A stretch of 64,000 nt of DNA from Bradyrhizobium arachidis (lineage in GTDB: Bacteria; Pseudomonadota; Alphaproteobacteria; Rhizobiales; Xanthobacteraceae), in the NCBI RefSeq assembly GCF_015291705.1, contig NZ_CP030050.1:3658001-3722000 (forward strand), in the 5' to 3' direction. The notes under the pieces are model-generated. The model had not been told where the DNA came from and made no database searches. It saw nothing but the letters and a program-made list of their open reading frames with translations. The position numbers and the translations under genes are program-made. Every line of letters starts with the position of its first letter. Position 1 is the stretch's first letter. Positions 33,811 to 42,090 of the stretch are shown piece after piece.

Positions 33811-33959
33811 GCCGGGTGCCGGTGTCCAAATAGGCCGGAAGAAGAAAACTATTGCCCCGGCACCGTCGGGAGGAAGGAGTTTCCCCTCCGGAGGACAAAA
33901 ACGCCAATCGCTTCCATTGCTGTTTTGGGCCGAAACGACGACATTTCCGCCAGAGATTG

Positions 33960-34193
33960 ATGGATTTGACGGCCATGGAACGTACCGGATTTGAGCCCTT
34001 CGGCGAGCAACTGGTGTCCGCAACGGACACCCAGCCGCGGTCGCGCGCTTCAAAAATGCTGCTGCGGGTCGGCACCGGCCTGTTCTGGTCGCTGGTCGCC
34101 GGCATCGTGCTCGCCCGTGCCGCTTTCTTCGAGCCGGGCGTCTATGATGGCTTCAGCCGCGTCGCTTCGCTCGCCAAAAGCCTGATCTTCTGA
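33960..34193 (+). CDS. Small single-pass membrane protein, hypothetical
   Basis: Frame of 77 residues: a polar start (MDLTAMERTGFEPFGEQ), a basic patch PRSRASKMLLR, one hydrophobic segment FWSLVAGIVLARAAFF and a short tail. The start is uncertain: ATG 33960 or ATG 33975. No strong ribosome-binding site is visible. It lies between livF and the YeiH-type gene and is in neither operon by spacing. I know no homologue with a function. Confidence 0.45.
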   Translation: MDLTAMERTGFEPFGEQLVSATDTQPRSRASKMLLRVGTGLFWSLVAGIVLARAAFFEPGVYDGFSRVASLAKSLIF

Positions 34194-34305
34194 CCCCTCG
34201 CTATTCCCGGGCCGAGCACAGAACTTCCCTCGGCCCTGATATGCCGAAAACTTATTCCCCAATCGGACTGTGCTGCGTATAAATCCTTCTCCTTGGGAGA
34301 GATTT

Positions 34306-35364
34306 GTGACGCAGAATCAAGCATCCAGCCCGGCCGATTCCAAGCCGGCCACCACCGCGAGCCGGGTTCTCGCGCTGATTCCCGGCATTCTCCTCTGCGT
34401 CGCCGTCGCCGGTGTCTCGGCCCTGCTGGAGCGGGCTGAGCTCGGCGTGTTCGAGCATCCCTATGTCGAGGCGCTGGTGATGGCGATCCTGCTCGGCATG
34501 GCGCTGCGCAGCTTCTGGAAACCCGCGCCGCGCTGGCAGGCCGGCATCGCCTTCAGCGCCAAGCAGCTGCTCGAGGTCGCGGTCATGCTGCTGGGTGCCT
34601 CCATCAGCTTTGCCGCCATTGCAGCCTCCGGCATCGCTCTGCTGGCATCGATCGCGGCCGTCGTCGTGGTCGCGCTCTGCGTCTCCTTCGGCCTCAGCCG
34701 GATGCTCGGCCTTTCGACGCGGCTGTCGATCCTGATCGCCTGCGGCAATTCGATCTGCGGCAATTCCGCGATCGCGGCGGTGGCGCCGATCATCGGCGCC
34801 AACAATGACGAGATCGCATCGTCGATTTCCTTCACCGCGATCCTCGGCGTGATGATGGTGCTGGGCCTGCCGCTGCTGATCCCGCTGCTGCAATTGTCCG
34901 CCACGCAATACGGCATCCTCGCAGGTCTCACCGTCTACGCAGTGCCACAGGTGCTTGCGGCGACGGTGCCGGCCGGTCTCATCTCGACGCAGATCGGCAC
35001 GCTGGTGAAGCTGATGCGCGTCCTGATGCTCGGGCCGGTCGTCGTGGGCCTGTCGCTGGTCGCCTCGCGCTGGCAGGCCGGCGCCAAGAAGGCCAATGTC
35101 GGCTTCTTCCGCCTGGTCCCCTGGTTTATCCTCGGCTTCCTTGCGCTTGCGACCCTGCGCTCCCTCGAGATCGTGCCGGCCACGGTGGTGGGACCGGTGA
35201 CGAAGATCACTGGCTTTCTCACCGTGGTGTCGATGGCCGCACTCGGCCTCGGCGTCGACGTGCGCGTGCTCGCCAATGTTGGCGGCCGGGTGACTGCCGC
35301 CGTGACTCTGTCGCTGATGCTGCTGCTCGGCATCAGCATCGCACTGGTGCATTGGTTCAAGTGA
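34306..35364 (+). CDS. YeiH/UPF0324-family putative sulfate exporter membrane protein
   Basis: Inner-membrane protein of 352 residues with about ten hydrophobic segments. Family-typical stretches are AKQLLEVAVMLLGASISF near residue 90, IACGNSICGNSAIAAVAPIIGA near 148 and FLTVVSMAALGLGVDVR near 310. The GTG at 34306 follows GGGAGAGA; another GTG at 34270 lacks a site. The family is called a putative sulfate exporter from context in other bacteria; transport by this protein is not shown. It stands alone. Confidence 0.88.
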   Translation: MTQNQASSPADSKPATTASRVLALIPGILLCVAVAGVSALLERAELGVFEHPYVEALVMAILLGMALRSFWKPAPRWQAGIAFSAKQLLEVAVMLLGASISFAAIAASGIALLASIAAVVVVALCVSFGLSRMLGLSTRLSILIACGNSICGNSAIAAVAPIIGANNDEIASSISFTAILGVMMVLGLPLLIPLLQLSATQYGILAGLTVYAVPQVLAATVPAGLISTQIGTLVKLMRVLMLGPVVVGLSLVASRWQAGAKKANVGFFRLVPWFILGFLALATLRSLEIVPATVVGPVTKITGFLTVVSMAALGLGVDVRVLANVGGRVTAAVTLSLMLLLGISIALVHWFK

Positions 35365-35379
35365 TGAGGGCAAGACTGC

Positions 35380-35468
35380 CGTAGGGTCGGCAAGGCGCGA
35401 TAGCGCCGTGCCCACCATCTGCGTGTGACCAGGGATGGTGGGCACGCTTACGCTTTGCCCACCCTACG
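35380..35468. repeat. Palindromic intergenic repeat, family D
   Basis: An 89-bp element bounded by CGTAGGGT and ACCCTACG, with an inner perfect 12-bp inverted repeat CGTGCCCACCAT / ATGGTGGGCACG around a 16-base loop and a GGCGC-GATA-GCGCC hairpin on the left. It starts 16 bases after the YeiH-type stop codon. I recall such GTGGGCA-rich palindromes as dispersed repeats in bradyrhizobia. It may also act as a terminator. Confidence 0.75.
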
Positions 35469-35615
35469 AGACCGTCGTCTCCGCAAGCGGGGAGGGCTTA
35501 ATCGAATCCTCTAGCGATTGGCCGTGGACATCCCCTGCCAGACCGCTATTGGTTTTCGCCAATGCGATTGGCCGGCAAATCACACGGCCGATCCGACAAG
35601 AGCGAGGGCGCGGCC

Positions 35616-36788
35616 ATGACGACTTTGACGGTAAAGGACCTTCTCCCCGAGGACGGAACACGCGGCACGCTCGCCGGTCGCGTCTGGCTGCCGCAGGTGA
35701 ACGGCCCCGCCGTGGTCGCCGTGCGCGGGGATGGCGTGTTCGACGTCACCGCCAAGTTTCCAACCATCAGCGCGCTCTGCGAGGAGGACAGCCCGGCCAA
35801 GGCGCTGGCCGCGGTCAAGGGCGAGCGCATCGGCGATCTCGAAGCCATCGTTGCCAACACCGCGCCCGATGGTCGTGATCCCAAGAAACCGTGGCTGCTC
35901 GCGCCGGTCGATCTCCAGACCCTGAAAGCCGCCGGCGTCACCTTCGCGATCTCGATGCTGGAGCGCGTGATCGAGGAACGCGCGAAAGGTAATCCGGCCT
36001 CGGCCGAAGCGATCCGCAAAGAGGTGACGCGGCTGATCGGCGACGATCTGTCGAAGCTCAAGCCGGGCTCCGACCAGGCGATGCATCTGAAGCAGGTGCT
36101 GATCGACCAGAACGCCTGGAGCCAGTATCTCGAGGTCGGCATCGGCCCCGACGCCGAGGTCTTTACCAAGGCTCCGACCCTGTCCTCGGTCGGTACCGGC
36201 ATGGATGCCGGGCTGCATCCGAAGTCGACCTGGAACAATCCCGAGCCGGAGCTGGTGCTGTACGTCTCCAGCCGCGGCAAGATTGTCGGCGGCGCGCTCG
36301 GCAATGATGTGAACCTGCGCGACTTCGAAGGCCGCTCGGCGCTGTTGCTCTCGAAGGCCAAGGACAACAACGCCTCCTGCGCGATCGGCCCGCTGCTGCG
36401 CCTGTTCGACGACAGTTTTACGCTCGACGACGCGCGCAAGCTCGATATCAGCCTGAACGTCAAGGGCGCGGACGGCTTCGTTCTCGACGGCCATTCCTCG
36501 ATCAGCATGATCAGCCGCGATCCGACTGATCTCGTCGGGCAGACCATCGGCAATGTGCATCAATATCCCGACGGCTTTGTGCTTTTCCTCGGCACGATGT
36601 TCGCACCCGTGAAGGATCGCGAGGCGCCGGGACAGGGGTTCACTCACAAGCGCGACGACATCGTCACGATCTCTGCGCCCCAGCTCGGCAAGCTCGTCAA
36701 TCGCATGCGCACCAGCGACGAGTGCGAGCCCTGGACGTTCGGCATCGGCGCGCTGATGAAGAACCTGGCGCAGCGGAAGCTGATCTAG
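35616..36788 (+). CDS. FAH-family 2-keto-3-deoxy-sugar-acid dehydratase (XylX/AraD-type)
   Basis: Enzyme of 390 residues from the fumarylacetoacetate hydrolase superfamily. It closely matches my memory of Caulobacter XylX along its length, including LLAPVDLQTLKAAGVTFA, SQYLEVGIGPDAEVFTKAPTLSS and the metal-binding NPEPELVLYVSSRG...GALGNDVNLRDFEGRSALLL region. It probably dehydrates 2-keto-3-deoxy-pentonate to a 2-oxoglutarate semialdehyde in oxidative pentose catabolism. The start ATG at 35616 was chosen as the first with a sensible N-terminus. It lies upstream of a sugar-oxidation operon (dehydrogenase, epimerase, lactonase, ChvE transporter). The pentonate dehydratase and semialdehyde dehydrogenase expected in the pathway are not in the window. 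Confidence 0.82.
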   Translation: MTTLTVKDLLPEDGTRGTLAGRVWLPQVNGPAVVAVRGDGVFDVTAKFPTISALCEEDSPAKALAAVKGERIGDLEAIVANTAPDGRDPKKPWLLAPVDLQTLKAAGVTFAISMLERVIEERAKGNPASAEAIRKEVTRLIGDDLSKLKPGSDQAMHLKQVLIDQNAWSQYLEVGIGPDAEVFTKAPTLSSVGTGMDAGLHPKSTWNNPEPELVLYVSSRGKIVGGALGNDVNLRDFEGRSALLLSKAKDNNASCAIGPLLRLFDDSFTLDDARKLDISLNVKGADGFVLDGHSSISMISRDPTDLVGQTIGNVHQYPDGFVLFLGTMFAPVKDREAPGQGFTHKRDDIVTISAPQLGKLVNRMRTSDECEPWTFGIGALMKNLAQRKLI

Positions 36789-36816
36789 TTCTTCCCCTTG
36801 CGTCTGCTTGCGGCTT

Positions 36817-36901
36817 CGTCATGGCCGGGCTTGTCCCGGCCATCCACGTCTTGCGTGCGGCACGAAGAACGTGGCTGCCCGGGACAGGCCCGGGCCTGAC
36901 G
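36817..36901. repeat. Palindromic intergenic repeat, family B (85-bp imperfect palindrome)
   Basis: The left half CGTCATGGCCGGGCTTGTCC... is imperfectly complementary to the right half ...GGACAGGCCCGGGCCTGACG over the whole element, with the ACGTCTT / AAGAACGT segment near the centre. The 365-bp gap between the FAH gene and the FadR-type regulator holds this repeat, the operator at 37024-37042 and nothing else that I recognise; a short frame running through the repeat is rejected. Confidence 0.75.
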
Positions 36902-37023
36902 CGTTGCTGGGCACGCAAACCACTCCACAAATTTTCCTTCGTCTCAGCGTTGCATCGCCGGAACAAAATCGCTCTGAAGGTGTCGTAAGTCTCTCCAAAA
37001 TGTTCCCAGCGATTTCGAATGAA

Positions 37024-37042
37024 TAGTCAGATAATATGACTA
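37024..37042. promoter_or_regulatory. Operator-like TAGTCA-N7-TGACTA upstream of the FadR-type gene
   Basis: A perfect 6-bp inverted repeat with an A/T-rich centre (GATAATA), followed at 37041 by a third TAGTCA. Arms of this kind fit GntR/FadR-type regulators, and the centre could double as a -10 element. It lies 112 bp before the regulator's start codon, so the binding partner is probably the adjacent protein. Confidence 0.6.
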
Positions 37043-37153
37043 GTCAGCCCCTCTCTTCCATGATCTAGTGCCCCTAATCGCCCCGAAGGGGGCATGCGTG
37101 GGTGCCATGTTACCAAAATCGGCGCTCGCCAGTATCCAGGAGAGAGGCGCCCT

Positions 37154-37924
37154 ATGACCGCGCGCATCGTGGTCATTCCAACCAAACGAGCCCACTCCAA
37201 CCATGCGGAAGTGGCCCGCTCGATCGGCGTCGACATCATCGCCGGCCGCTATGCGGAGGGAACGCGCCTGCCTGGTGACGCCGAGATGATCACCATGTTC
37301 GGCGTGTCGCGGCCGGTGCTGCGCGAGAGCGTGAAGACGCTGGTCGCCAAGGGGCTGCTCTCTACCAAGGCGCGGGTCGGCACCGTCGTGCGCGAGCGCG
37401 CCGCCTGGAACATGTTCGACGCCGACGTGCTGGCCTGGCATCTCGACGCCGGTATCGACAAGCGCTTCCTCAACGATCTCGCCGAGATTCGTCTGGCGGT
37501 CGAGCCGCGCGCCGCCATGCTCGCAGCCTCCCAGCGATCTGAAGAGGACATCGCCGAGCTTCGTCGCAGCATGGAACGCATGCGGCACGAGGCGTCCGAC
37601 TCCGTTGGCTTCGCCGATGCCGACCTCGCGCTTCACGTCGCCGTGGCGCGTGCGTCCGGCAACCTGTTCATGCGCTCGATCGGCCACGTGATCGAGGCCG
37701 CGCTACGCGCCTCGTTCCTGCTCAGCGCGCCGGTCGAGCCGGAGGACCGCGACACCGTGCTGCTCTGGCATCAGAAGATCGTCGAAGCGATCGCTGCGGG
37801 CGACGCGGAGACAGCATCCGAAGCCATGGTCTATGTCATTCACAACGGCATGCGCCGCCACGAGGGCACGGTGATCGAGACCGCCCCGGCGGACTCGCTA
37901 CCGTCCGCAGATATTGGAGAATAA
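37154..37924 (+). CDS. GntR/FadR-family regulator of the sugar-oxidation operon
   Basis: Regulator of 256 residues. The winged helix spans about residues 15-80 and contains SIGVDIIAGRYAEGTRLPGDAEMITMFGVSRPVLRESVKTL in outline; the FCD domain has DLALHVAVARASGNLF and LLWHQKIVEAIAAGD, with the Asp/His metal positions. It resembles DgoR-type galactonate or sugar-acid regulators. The ATG at 37154 follows GGAGAGAGG. The stop codon is 2 bases from the next start, so it is the first gene of the operon with the dehydrogenase, galM and lactonase genes. Confidence 0.9.
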   Translation: MTARIVVIPTKRAHSNHAEVARSIGVDIIAGRYAEGTRLPGDAEMITMFGVSRPVLRESVKTLVAKGLLSTKARVGTVVRERAAWNMFDADVLAWHLDAGIDKRFLNDLAEIRLAVEPRAAMLAASQRSEEDIAELRRSMERMRHEASDSVGFADADLALHVAVARASGNLFMRSIGHVIEAALRASFLLSAPVEPEDRDTVLLWHQKIVEAIAAGDAETASEAMVYVIHNGMRRHEGTVIETAPADSLPSADIGE

Positions 37925-37926
37925 GC

Positions 37927-38853
37927 GTGAGCGAACTTCGCATCGCCATCGTCGGCTTCGGCAAGATCGCACGCGACCAGCATGTCGGCGCGATCGCCGT
38001 CGTGCAAGGCGCGACGCTCGCGGCCGTCGCCAGCCGCAACGCTTCGCTGCCCGGGCTGCCGCATTTTGCGACCATTGAGGAGTTGCTGGAGCAGGGACCG
38101 CCGATCGACGCGGTCTCGCTCTGCACGCCGCCGCAGGTGCGCCGCGCCCAGGCCGCGACCGCGCTCGCGGCCGGCAAGCATGTGATGCTGGAGAAACCGC
38201 CCGGCATCGGCGTTGCCGAGCTAGACCCGCTCATTGCGATGGCGGCGGAGGCAAAGCGGACACTGTTTGCGACCTGGCATTCACGCTACGCGCCCGCGGT
38301 CGAGCCGGCGCGCCAATGGCTCGCCACGAGGCGGCTCAAATCGGTGCACATCAACTGGAAGGAAGACGTCCGCGTCTGGCATCCCGGGCAGACCTGGATC
38401 TGGGAGCCGGGCGGGCTTGGCGTGTTCGATCCCGGCATCAACGCGCTCTCGATCCTGACCCGGATCCTGCCGCAACCGGTCTTCGTCACCGCGGCCGAGC
38501 TCGCATTTCCAGCCAATTGCCAGGCGCCGATCGCCGCCAATCTGACGCTGACAGATATCGGCGGCCTGCCTGTTACCGCCGAGTTCGATTTCCGCCAGAC
38601 CGGGCCGCAGAGCTGGGATATCCTCGTCGACACCGACGGAGGGCAAATGAAGCTGTCCCGCGGCGCCAGGATCATGGCGGTCGACGGCAAGGTTGTTGCC
38701 GATGCGCCTGATGAGGAATATCGCGAGCTGTACCGGCGTTTTGTCGCGCTCACCGCGACCGGGATGAGCGACGTCGACCTAGCGCCGCTCCGTCTCGTCG
38801 CCGATGCCTTCCTTCTCGGCAAGCGCACCCTGGTCGAACCTTTTGTGGACTGA
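37927..38853 (+). CDS. Aldose 1-dehydrogenase (L-arabinose/D-galactose type), Gfo/Idh/MocA family
   Basis: Cytoplasmic NAD(P)-dependent enzyme of 308 residues that oxidises an aldopyranose to its lactone. It follows the Azospirillum L-arabinose 1-dehydrogenase sequence, as I recall it, closely: IVGFGKIARDQH at residues 8-19, EKPPGI with the catalytic-region lysine near 90, LFATWHSRYA, and WIWEPGGLGVFDPGINALSI near 157. The GTG at 37927 has GGAGAAT upstream. L-arabinose and D-galactose are the usual substrates. The neighbouring epimerase and lactonase supply the substrate anomer and open the product. Confidence 0.9.
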   Translation: MSELRIAIVGFGKIARDQHVGAIAVVQGATLAAVASRNASLPGLPHFATIEELLEQGPPIDAVSLCTPPQVRRAQAATALAAGKHVMLEKPPGIGVAELDPLIAMAAEAKRTLFATWHSRYAPAVEPARQWLATRRLKSVHINWKEDVRVWHPGQTWIWEPGGLGVFDPGINALSILTRILPQPVFVTAAELAFPANCQAPIAANLTLTDIGGLPVTAEFDFRQTGPQSWDILVDTDGGQMKLSRGARIMAVDGKVVADAPDEEYRELYRRFVALTATGMSDVDLAPLRLVADAFLLGKRTLVEPFVD

Positions 38854-38855
38854 AC

Positions 38856-39932
38856 ATGGCTGGTGCAAGAACAACAAGAGACGTCTTTGGAACGCTGCCT
38901 GACGGCCGCAAGGTCGAGCGCATCGTGCTGCGCGGCGAGGGCGGGTTTGAGGCCCGTATCATCACCCATGGCGCGGTGATTCAGGCGCTGATCGCGCCGG
39001 ACGCCACGGGCGGCTGCGACGACGTCGTGCTCGGCCATGATGCCTTCGCCGGCTATCTCGCCGAGCGGAAGTTCTTCGGCGCCACAGTTGGCCGCTACGC
39101 CAACCGCATCGCCAAGGGACAGTTTTCGCTCGATGGCGAGATCTTCCAACTCCCCGTCAATAACGGCCCGAATGCCCTGCACGGCGGGCTGGATGGTTTT
39201 GATCGCAAGCTCTGGGACATTGCCAGGATCGAAGACGGCGCCGAGCCCGCGGTGACGCTCACTTACACGAGCCCGCACGGCGAGGAAAACTATCCCGGCA
39301 AGCTCGATGTGCGCCTGACCTATCGCGTCACCGGCCCGGCCGAGCTGTCGCTGATGATGGAAGCACGGACGGACCGTCCGACCATCGTCAACCTCACCAA
39401 CCACAGCTTCTTCAACCTGGAAGGCGCGACCTCGGGCACGCCGATTCTCGATCACAAGCTGACGGTCGCGGCCGAGCATTTCCTTGCGATCGATCCCACC
39501 GCCATTCCGCTACCGGAGCCGCCGCGCAGCGTTGCCGGCACGCCGTTCGACTTCCGCGAGGCGCAGGCCGTCGGTGCGCGCATTCGCGAGGGCCACGAGC
39601 AATTGCGCAACGGCAAGGGCTACGACCACACCTATTGCCTTGGACGTGACGGCAAGCTGGCGCTCGCAGCGCGGCTGGAGGCGCCGCGCTCGGGGCGCGT
39701 CATGGAGCTCTTCACCAATCAGCCCGGCTTGCAGGTCTATTCCGGCAACTATCTCGACGGTACGATCTCGGGCAAGGGCGGCAAGCTCATTCGGCAGTCG
39801 GATGCCATATGTCTCGAACCGCATATGTGGCCCAATTCGCCGAACCGGCCGGACTTTCCAAGCCCGCGCCTCGATCCCGGCCAAGTCTATCGGCATCACA
39901 CCGTCTATCGCTTCGCAGTGAGGACGCCATGA
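38856..39932 (+). CDS. galM: Aldose 1-epimerase (mutarotase)
   Basis: Enzyme of 358 residues that interconverts alpha and beta anomers. The motifs are in order: VGRYANRIAKGQF near residue 80, NALHGGLDGFDRKLW near 105 (catalytic His), NLTNHSFFNLEG near 175 (second His), and the late LEPHMWPNSPNRPDFP. The start ATG is 2 bases after the dehydrogenase stop codon, and the stop overlaps the lactonase start (ATGA). There is no signal peptide, so it is cytoplasmic. Confidence 0.95.
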   Translation: MAGARTTRDVFGTLPDGRKVERIVLRGEGGFEARIITHGAVIQALIAPDATGGCDDVVLGHDAFAGYLAERKFFGATVGRYANRIAKGQFSLDGEIFQLPVNNGPNALHGGLDGFDRKLWDIARIEDGAEPAVTLTYTSPHGEENYPGKLDVRLTYRVTGPAELSLMMEARTDRPTIVNLTNHSFFNLEGATSGTPILDHKLTVAAEHFLAIDPTAIPLPEPPRSVAGTPFDFREAQAVGARIREGHEQLRNGKGYDHTYCLGRDGKLALAARLEAPRSGRVMELFTNQPGLQVYSGNYLDGTISGKGGKLIRQSDAICLEPHMWPNSPNRPDFPSPRLDPGQVYRHHTVYRFAVRTP

Positions 39933-40810
39933 TCGAACAGGTGCCGACCTCGGTTCTATCAGCCGAGCAGTGTCATCTCGGCGAAGGGCCGACCTATGAT
40001 GTCACCACCGATACCGCGTGGTGGTTCGACATCCGCGAGGGACGTCTGTTCGAGGCGCATCTCGCTGGCCGTACCATCCGCATCCACGCGCTCGGCCGGA
40101 TGGCGAGCGCGCTCGGGCGGATCGATGCCGAGCGCCAGTTGATCGTCGCGGAAGATGGCCTCTACATCCGCCGGCTCGCCGATGGTGCGATGACATTGCT
40201 CTGTCCGCTCGAAGCCGACAATCCCGCCACCCGCTCCAACGATGCCCGCGTGCATCAGTCCGGCACGTTCTGGATCGGCACCATGGGCCGCAAGGCGGAA
40301 GCCGGGGCGGGAGCGATCTATGCGTTCCACCGCGGCAAGATCTCGATGCTGTATCCCGGTATCAGCATTCCGAACTCGATCTGCTTCTCGCCTGATGGCG
40401 CGACCGGCTACTTCACCGACACTGCGCGCGCGGTGCTCTATTCGGTGCCGCTCAATCCAGCCACCGGCCTGCCACGCGGCGAGCCGGAGGTGTTGCTGCG
40501 CCACACCGGCGTCGGCGGCCTCGACGGCTCGGTGTGCGATGCCGACGGGAATATCTGGAACGCCTGCTGGGGCGCGGGCCGCATCGATGTCTATTCGCCG
40601 CAGGGCGAACGCCTGCGCTCGCTCAGTGTGCCGGCAAAACAGTCGAGCTGCCCGGCCTTCGTCGGCCCGGATCTGTCGCGCCTTCTCGTCACTTCTGCCT
40701 GGCAGGACATGGATGCGGCGGTGCGCGCCGCCGATCCGCAAGCCGGCTGCACCTTTCTATTGGAGGCATCTGCGCGCGGTCGCGCGGAGCCCGACGTCAA
40801 GCTCGCATAG
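39929..40810 (+). CDS. SMP-30/gluconolactonase-family sugar lactonase
   Basis: Six-bladed propeller hydrolase of 293 residues that opens the lactone made by the dehydrogenase. It begins with the family opening SAEQCHLGEGPTYD, with the metal-binding glutamate near residue 18, then NDARVHQSGTFWIGTMG near 100 (Asn and Asp ligands) and GLDGSVCDADGNIWNACW near 200. The ATG at 39929 is in an ATGA overlap with galM. The final strands are normal and the length is typical. Confidence 0.93.
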   Translation: MIEQVPTSVLSAEQCHLGEGPTYDVTTDTAWWFDIREGRLFEAHLAGRTIRIHALGRMASALGRIDAERQLIVAEDGLYIRRLADGAMTLLCPLEADNPATRSNDARVHQSGTFWIGTMGRKAEAGAGAIYAFHRGKISMLYPGISIPNSICFSPDGATGYFTDTARAVLYSVPLNPATGLPRGEPEVLLRHTGVGGLDGSVCDADGNIWNACWGAGRIDVYSPQGERLRSLSVPAKQSSCPAFVGPDLSRLLVTSAWQDMDAAVRAADPQAGCTFLLEASARGRAEPDVKLA

Positions 40811-40881
40811 GAGACCAGAGTCAATCCAACCAAGTTCTCGACGAAACGAAGAAACAGTCTGACACCCAAAGGGAGTGAAAC

Positions 40882-41955
40882 ATGCTGAAATTGAAGACGA
40901 CATTTCTCGCACTGGCGCTGGCCGGCGCTGCAACGCTGGCAGCTGGCGTCACCGCGTCCGCACAGGAGAAGGCAACCGTCGGCATCGCGATGCCGACCAA
41001 ATCCTCCGCGCGCTGGATCGACGACGGCAACAACATGGTCAAGGTGCTGAAGGAGCGCGGCTACAACACCGACCTGCAATATGCCGAGGACGACATTCCG
41101 AACCAGCTCTCGCAGGTCGAGAATATGGTGACCAAGGGCGCCAAGGCGCTGGTGATCGCCGCGATCGACGGCACCACTTTGTCCGACGTGCTCAAGCAGG
41201 CGAAAGCAAAGGGCATCACCGTGATCGCCTATGACCGCTTGATCCGTGGCACGCCGAACGTCGACTATTACGCGACCTTCGACAATTTCCAGGTCGGCGT
41301 GCTCCAGGCGGAGTCGATCGTGCAGGGGCTTGGCCTCAAGGACGGCAAAGGTCCGTTCAACATCGAGCTGTTCGGCGGCTCGCCCGACGACAACAACGCT
41401 TACTTCTTCTACAACGGCGCCATGAGCGTGCTGAAGCCCTACATCGACAGCGGCAAGCTCGTCGTCGTCTCCGGCCAGATGGGCATGGACAAGGTCGCGA
41501 CCCTGCGCTGGGACGGCGCCACCGCCCAGGCCCGCATGGACAATCTGCTCAGCGCCTACTACGGCAACAAGAAGGTCAACGCGGTGCTGTCGCCCTATGA
41601 CGGCCTCTCGATCGGCATCATCTCCTCGCTGAAGGGCGTCGGCTACGGCAGCGCCGACCAGCCGATGCCGATTATCTCGGGCCAGGACGCCGAGGTGCCC
41701 TCGATCAAGGCCATGCTGCGCGGCGACCAGTATTCGACCATCTTCAAGGACACCCGTGACCTCGCCAAGGTGACCGCCGACATGGTCGACGCAGCGCTCG
41801 CCGGCAAGCAGGTCACCGTCAACGACACCAAGACCTACGAGAACGGCGTCAAGACCGTGCCGTCCTATCTGCTCAAGCCGGTCGTGGTGTACAAGGACAA
41901 TTGGGAGAAGGTGCTGGTCGACAGCGGCTACTACAAGAAGTCGCAGTTCCAGTAA
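40882..41955 (+). CDS. chvE: Multiple-sugar-binding periplasmic receptor ChvE
   Basis: Periplasmic receptor of 357 residues. A signal peptide covers about residues 1-27 (ending TASAQE). The mature protein is nearly colinear with Agrobacterium ChvE as I recall it: [59 protein letters not shown] and [12 protein letters not shown]. It binds L-arabinose, D-galactose, D-glucose and related sugars for the GguAB transporter; ChvE also serves virulence signalling in Agrobacterium, for which there are no partners here. GGGAG precedes the ATG. A palindromic repeat separates it from gguA. Confidence 0.95.
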   Translation: MLKLKTTFLALALAGAATLAAGVTASAQEKATVGIAMPTKSSARWIDDGNNMVKVLKERGYNTDLQYAEDDIPNQLSQVENMVTKGAKALVIAAIDGTTLSDVLKQAKAKGITVIAYDRLIRGTPNVDYYATFDNFQVGVLQAESIVQGLGLKDGKGPFNIELFGGSPDDNNAYFFYNGAMSVLKPYIDSGKLVVVSGQMGMDKVATLRWDGATAQARMDNLLSAYYGNKKVNAVLSPYDGLSIGIISSLKGVGYGSADQPMPIISGQDAEVPSIKAMLRGDQYSTIFKDTRDLAKVTADMVDAALAGKQVTVNDTKTYENGVKTVPSYLLKPVVVYKDNWEKVLVDSGYYKKSQFQ

Positions 41956-41967
41956 GATTTAGTACTC

Positions 41968-42068
41968 CGTCATTCCAGGGCGATGCGAAGCATCGAACTA
42001 TGGTGCGCAATTGCGCACCTGAGAATCTCGAGGTTCCGGGTTCGCCCTACGGGCGCCCCGGAACGACG
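41968..42068. repeat. Palindromic intergenic repeat, family A, copy 2
   Basis: A 101-bp element with ends CGTCATTCC and GGAACGACG. It shares with copy 1 (4641-4743) the CGATGC/GCATCG hairpin and the palindrome GGTGCGCAATTGCGCACC, but the third hairpin is GCCC-TAC-GGGC instead of GGTCC-TTC-GGACC. It lies inside an operon, 12 bases after the chvE stop and 23 bases before the gguA start. Confidence 0.88.
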
Positions 42069-42090
42069 GTGATTAAAGGACACCAACGCC

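Noticed and set aside
33815..33864. Terminator after livF
   Set aside because: The 8-bp arms GGTGCCGG/CCGGCACC are perfect, but the loop is 34 bases and no T tract follows; too weak to call.
36722..36988. 88-codon frame running through repeat B
   Set aside because: It overlaps the end of the FAH-family gene and reads through a palindromic repeat; no start site and no conserved sequence.
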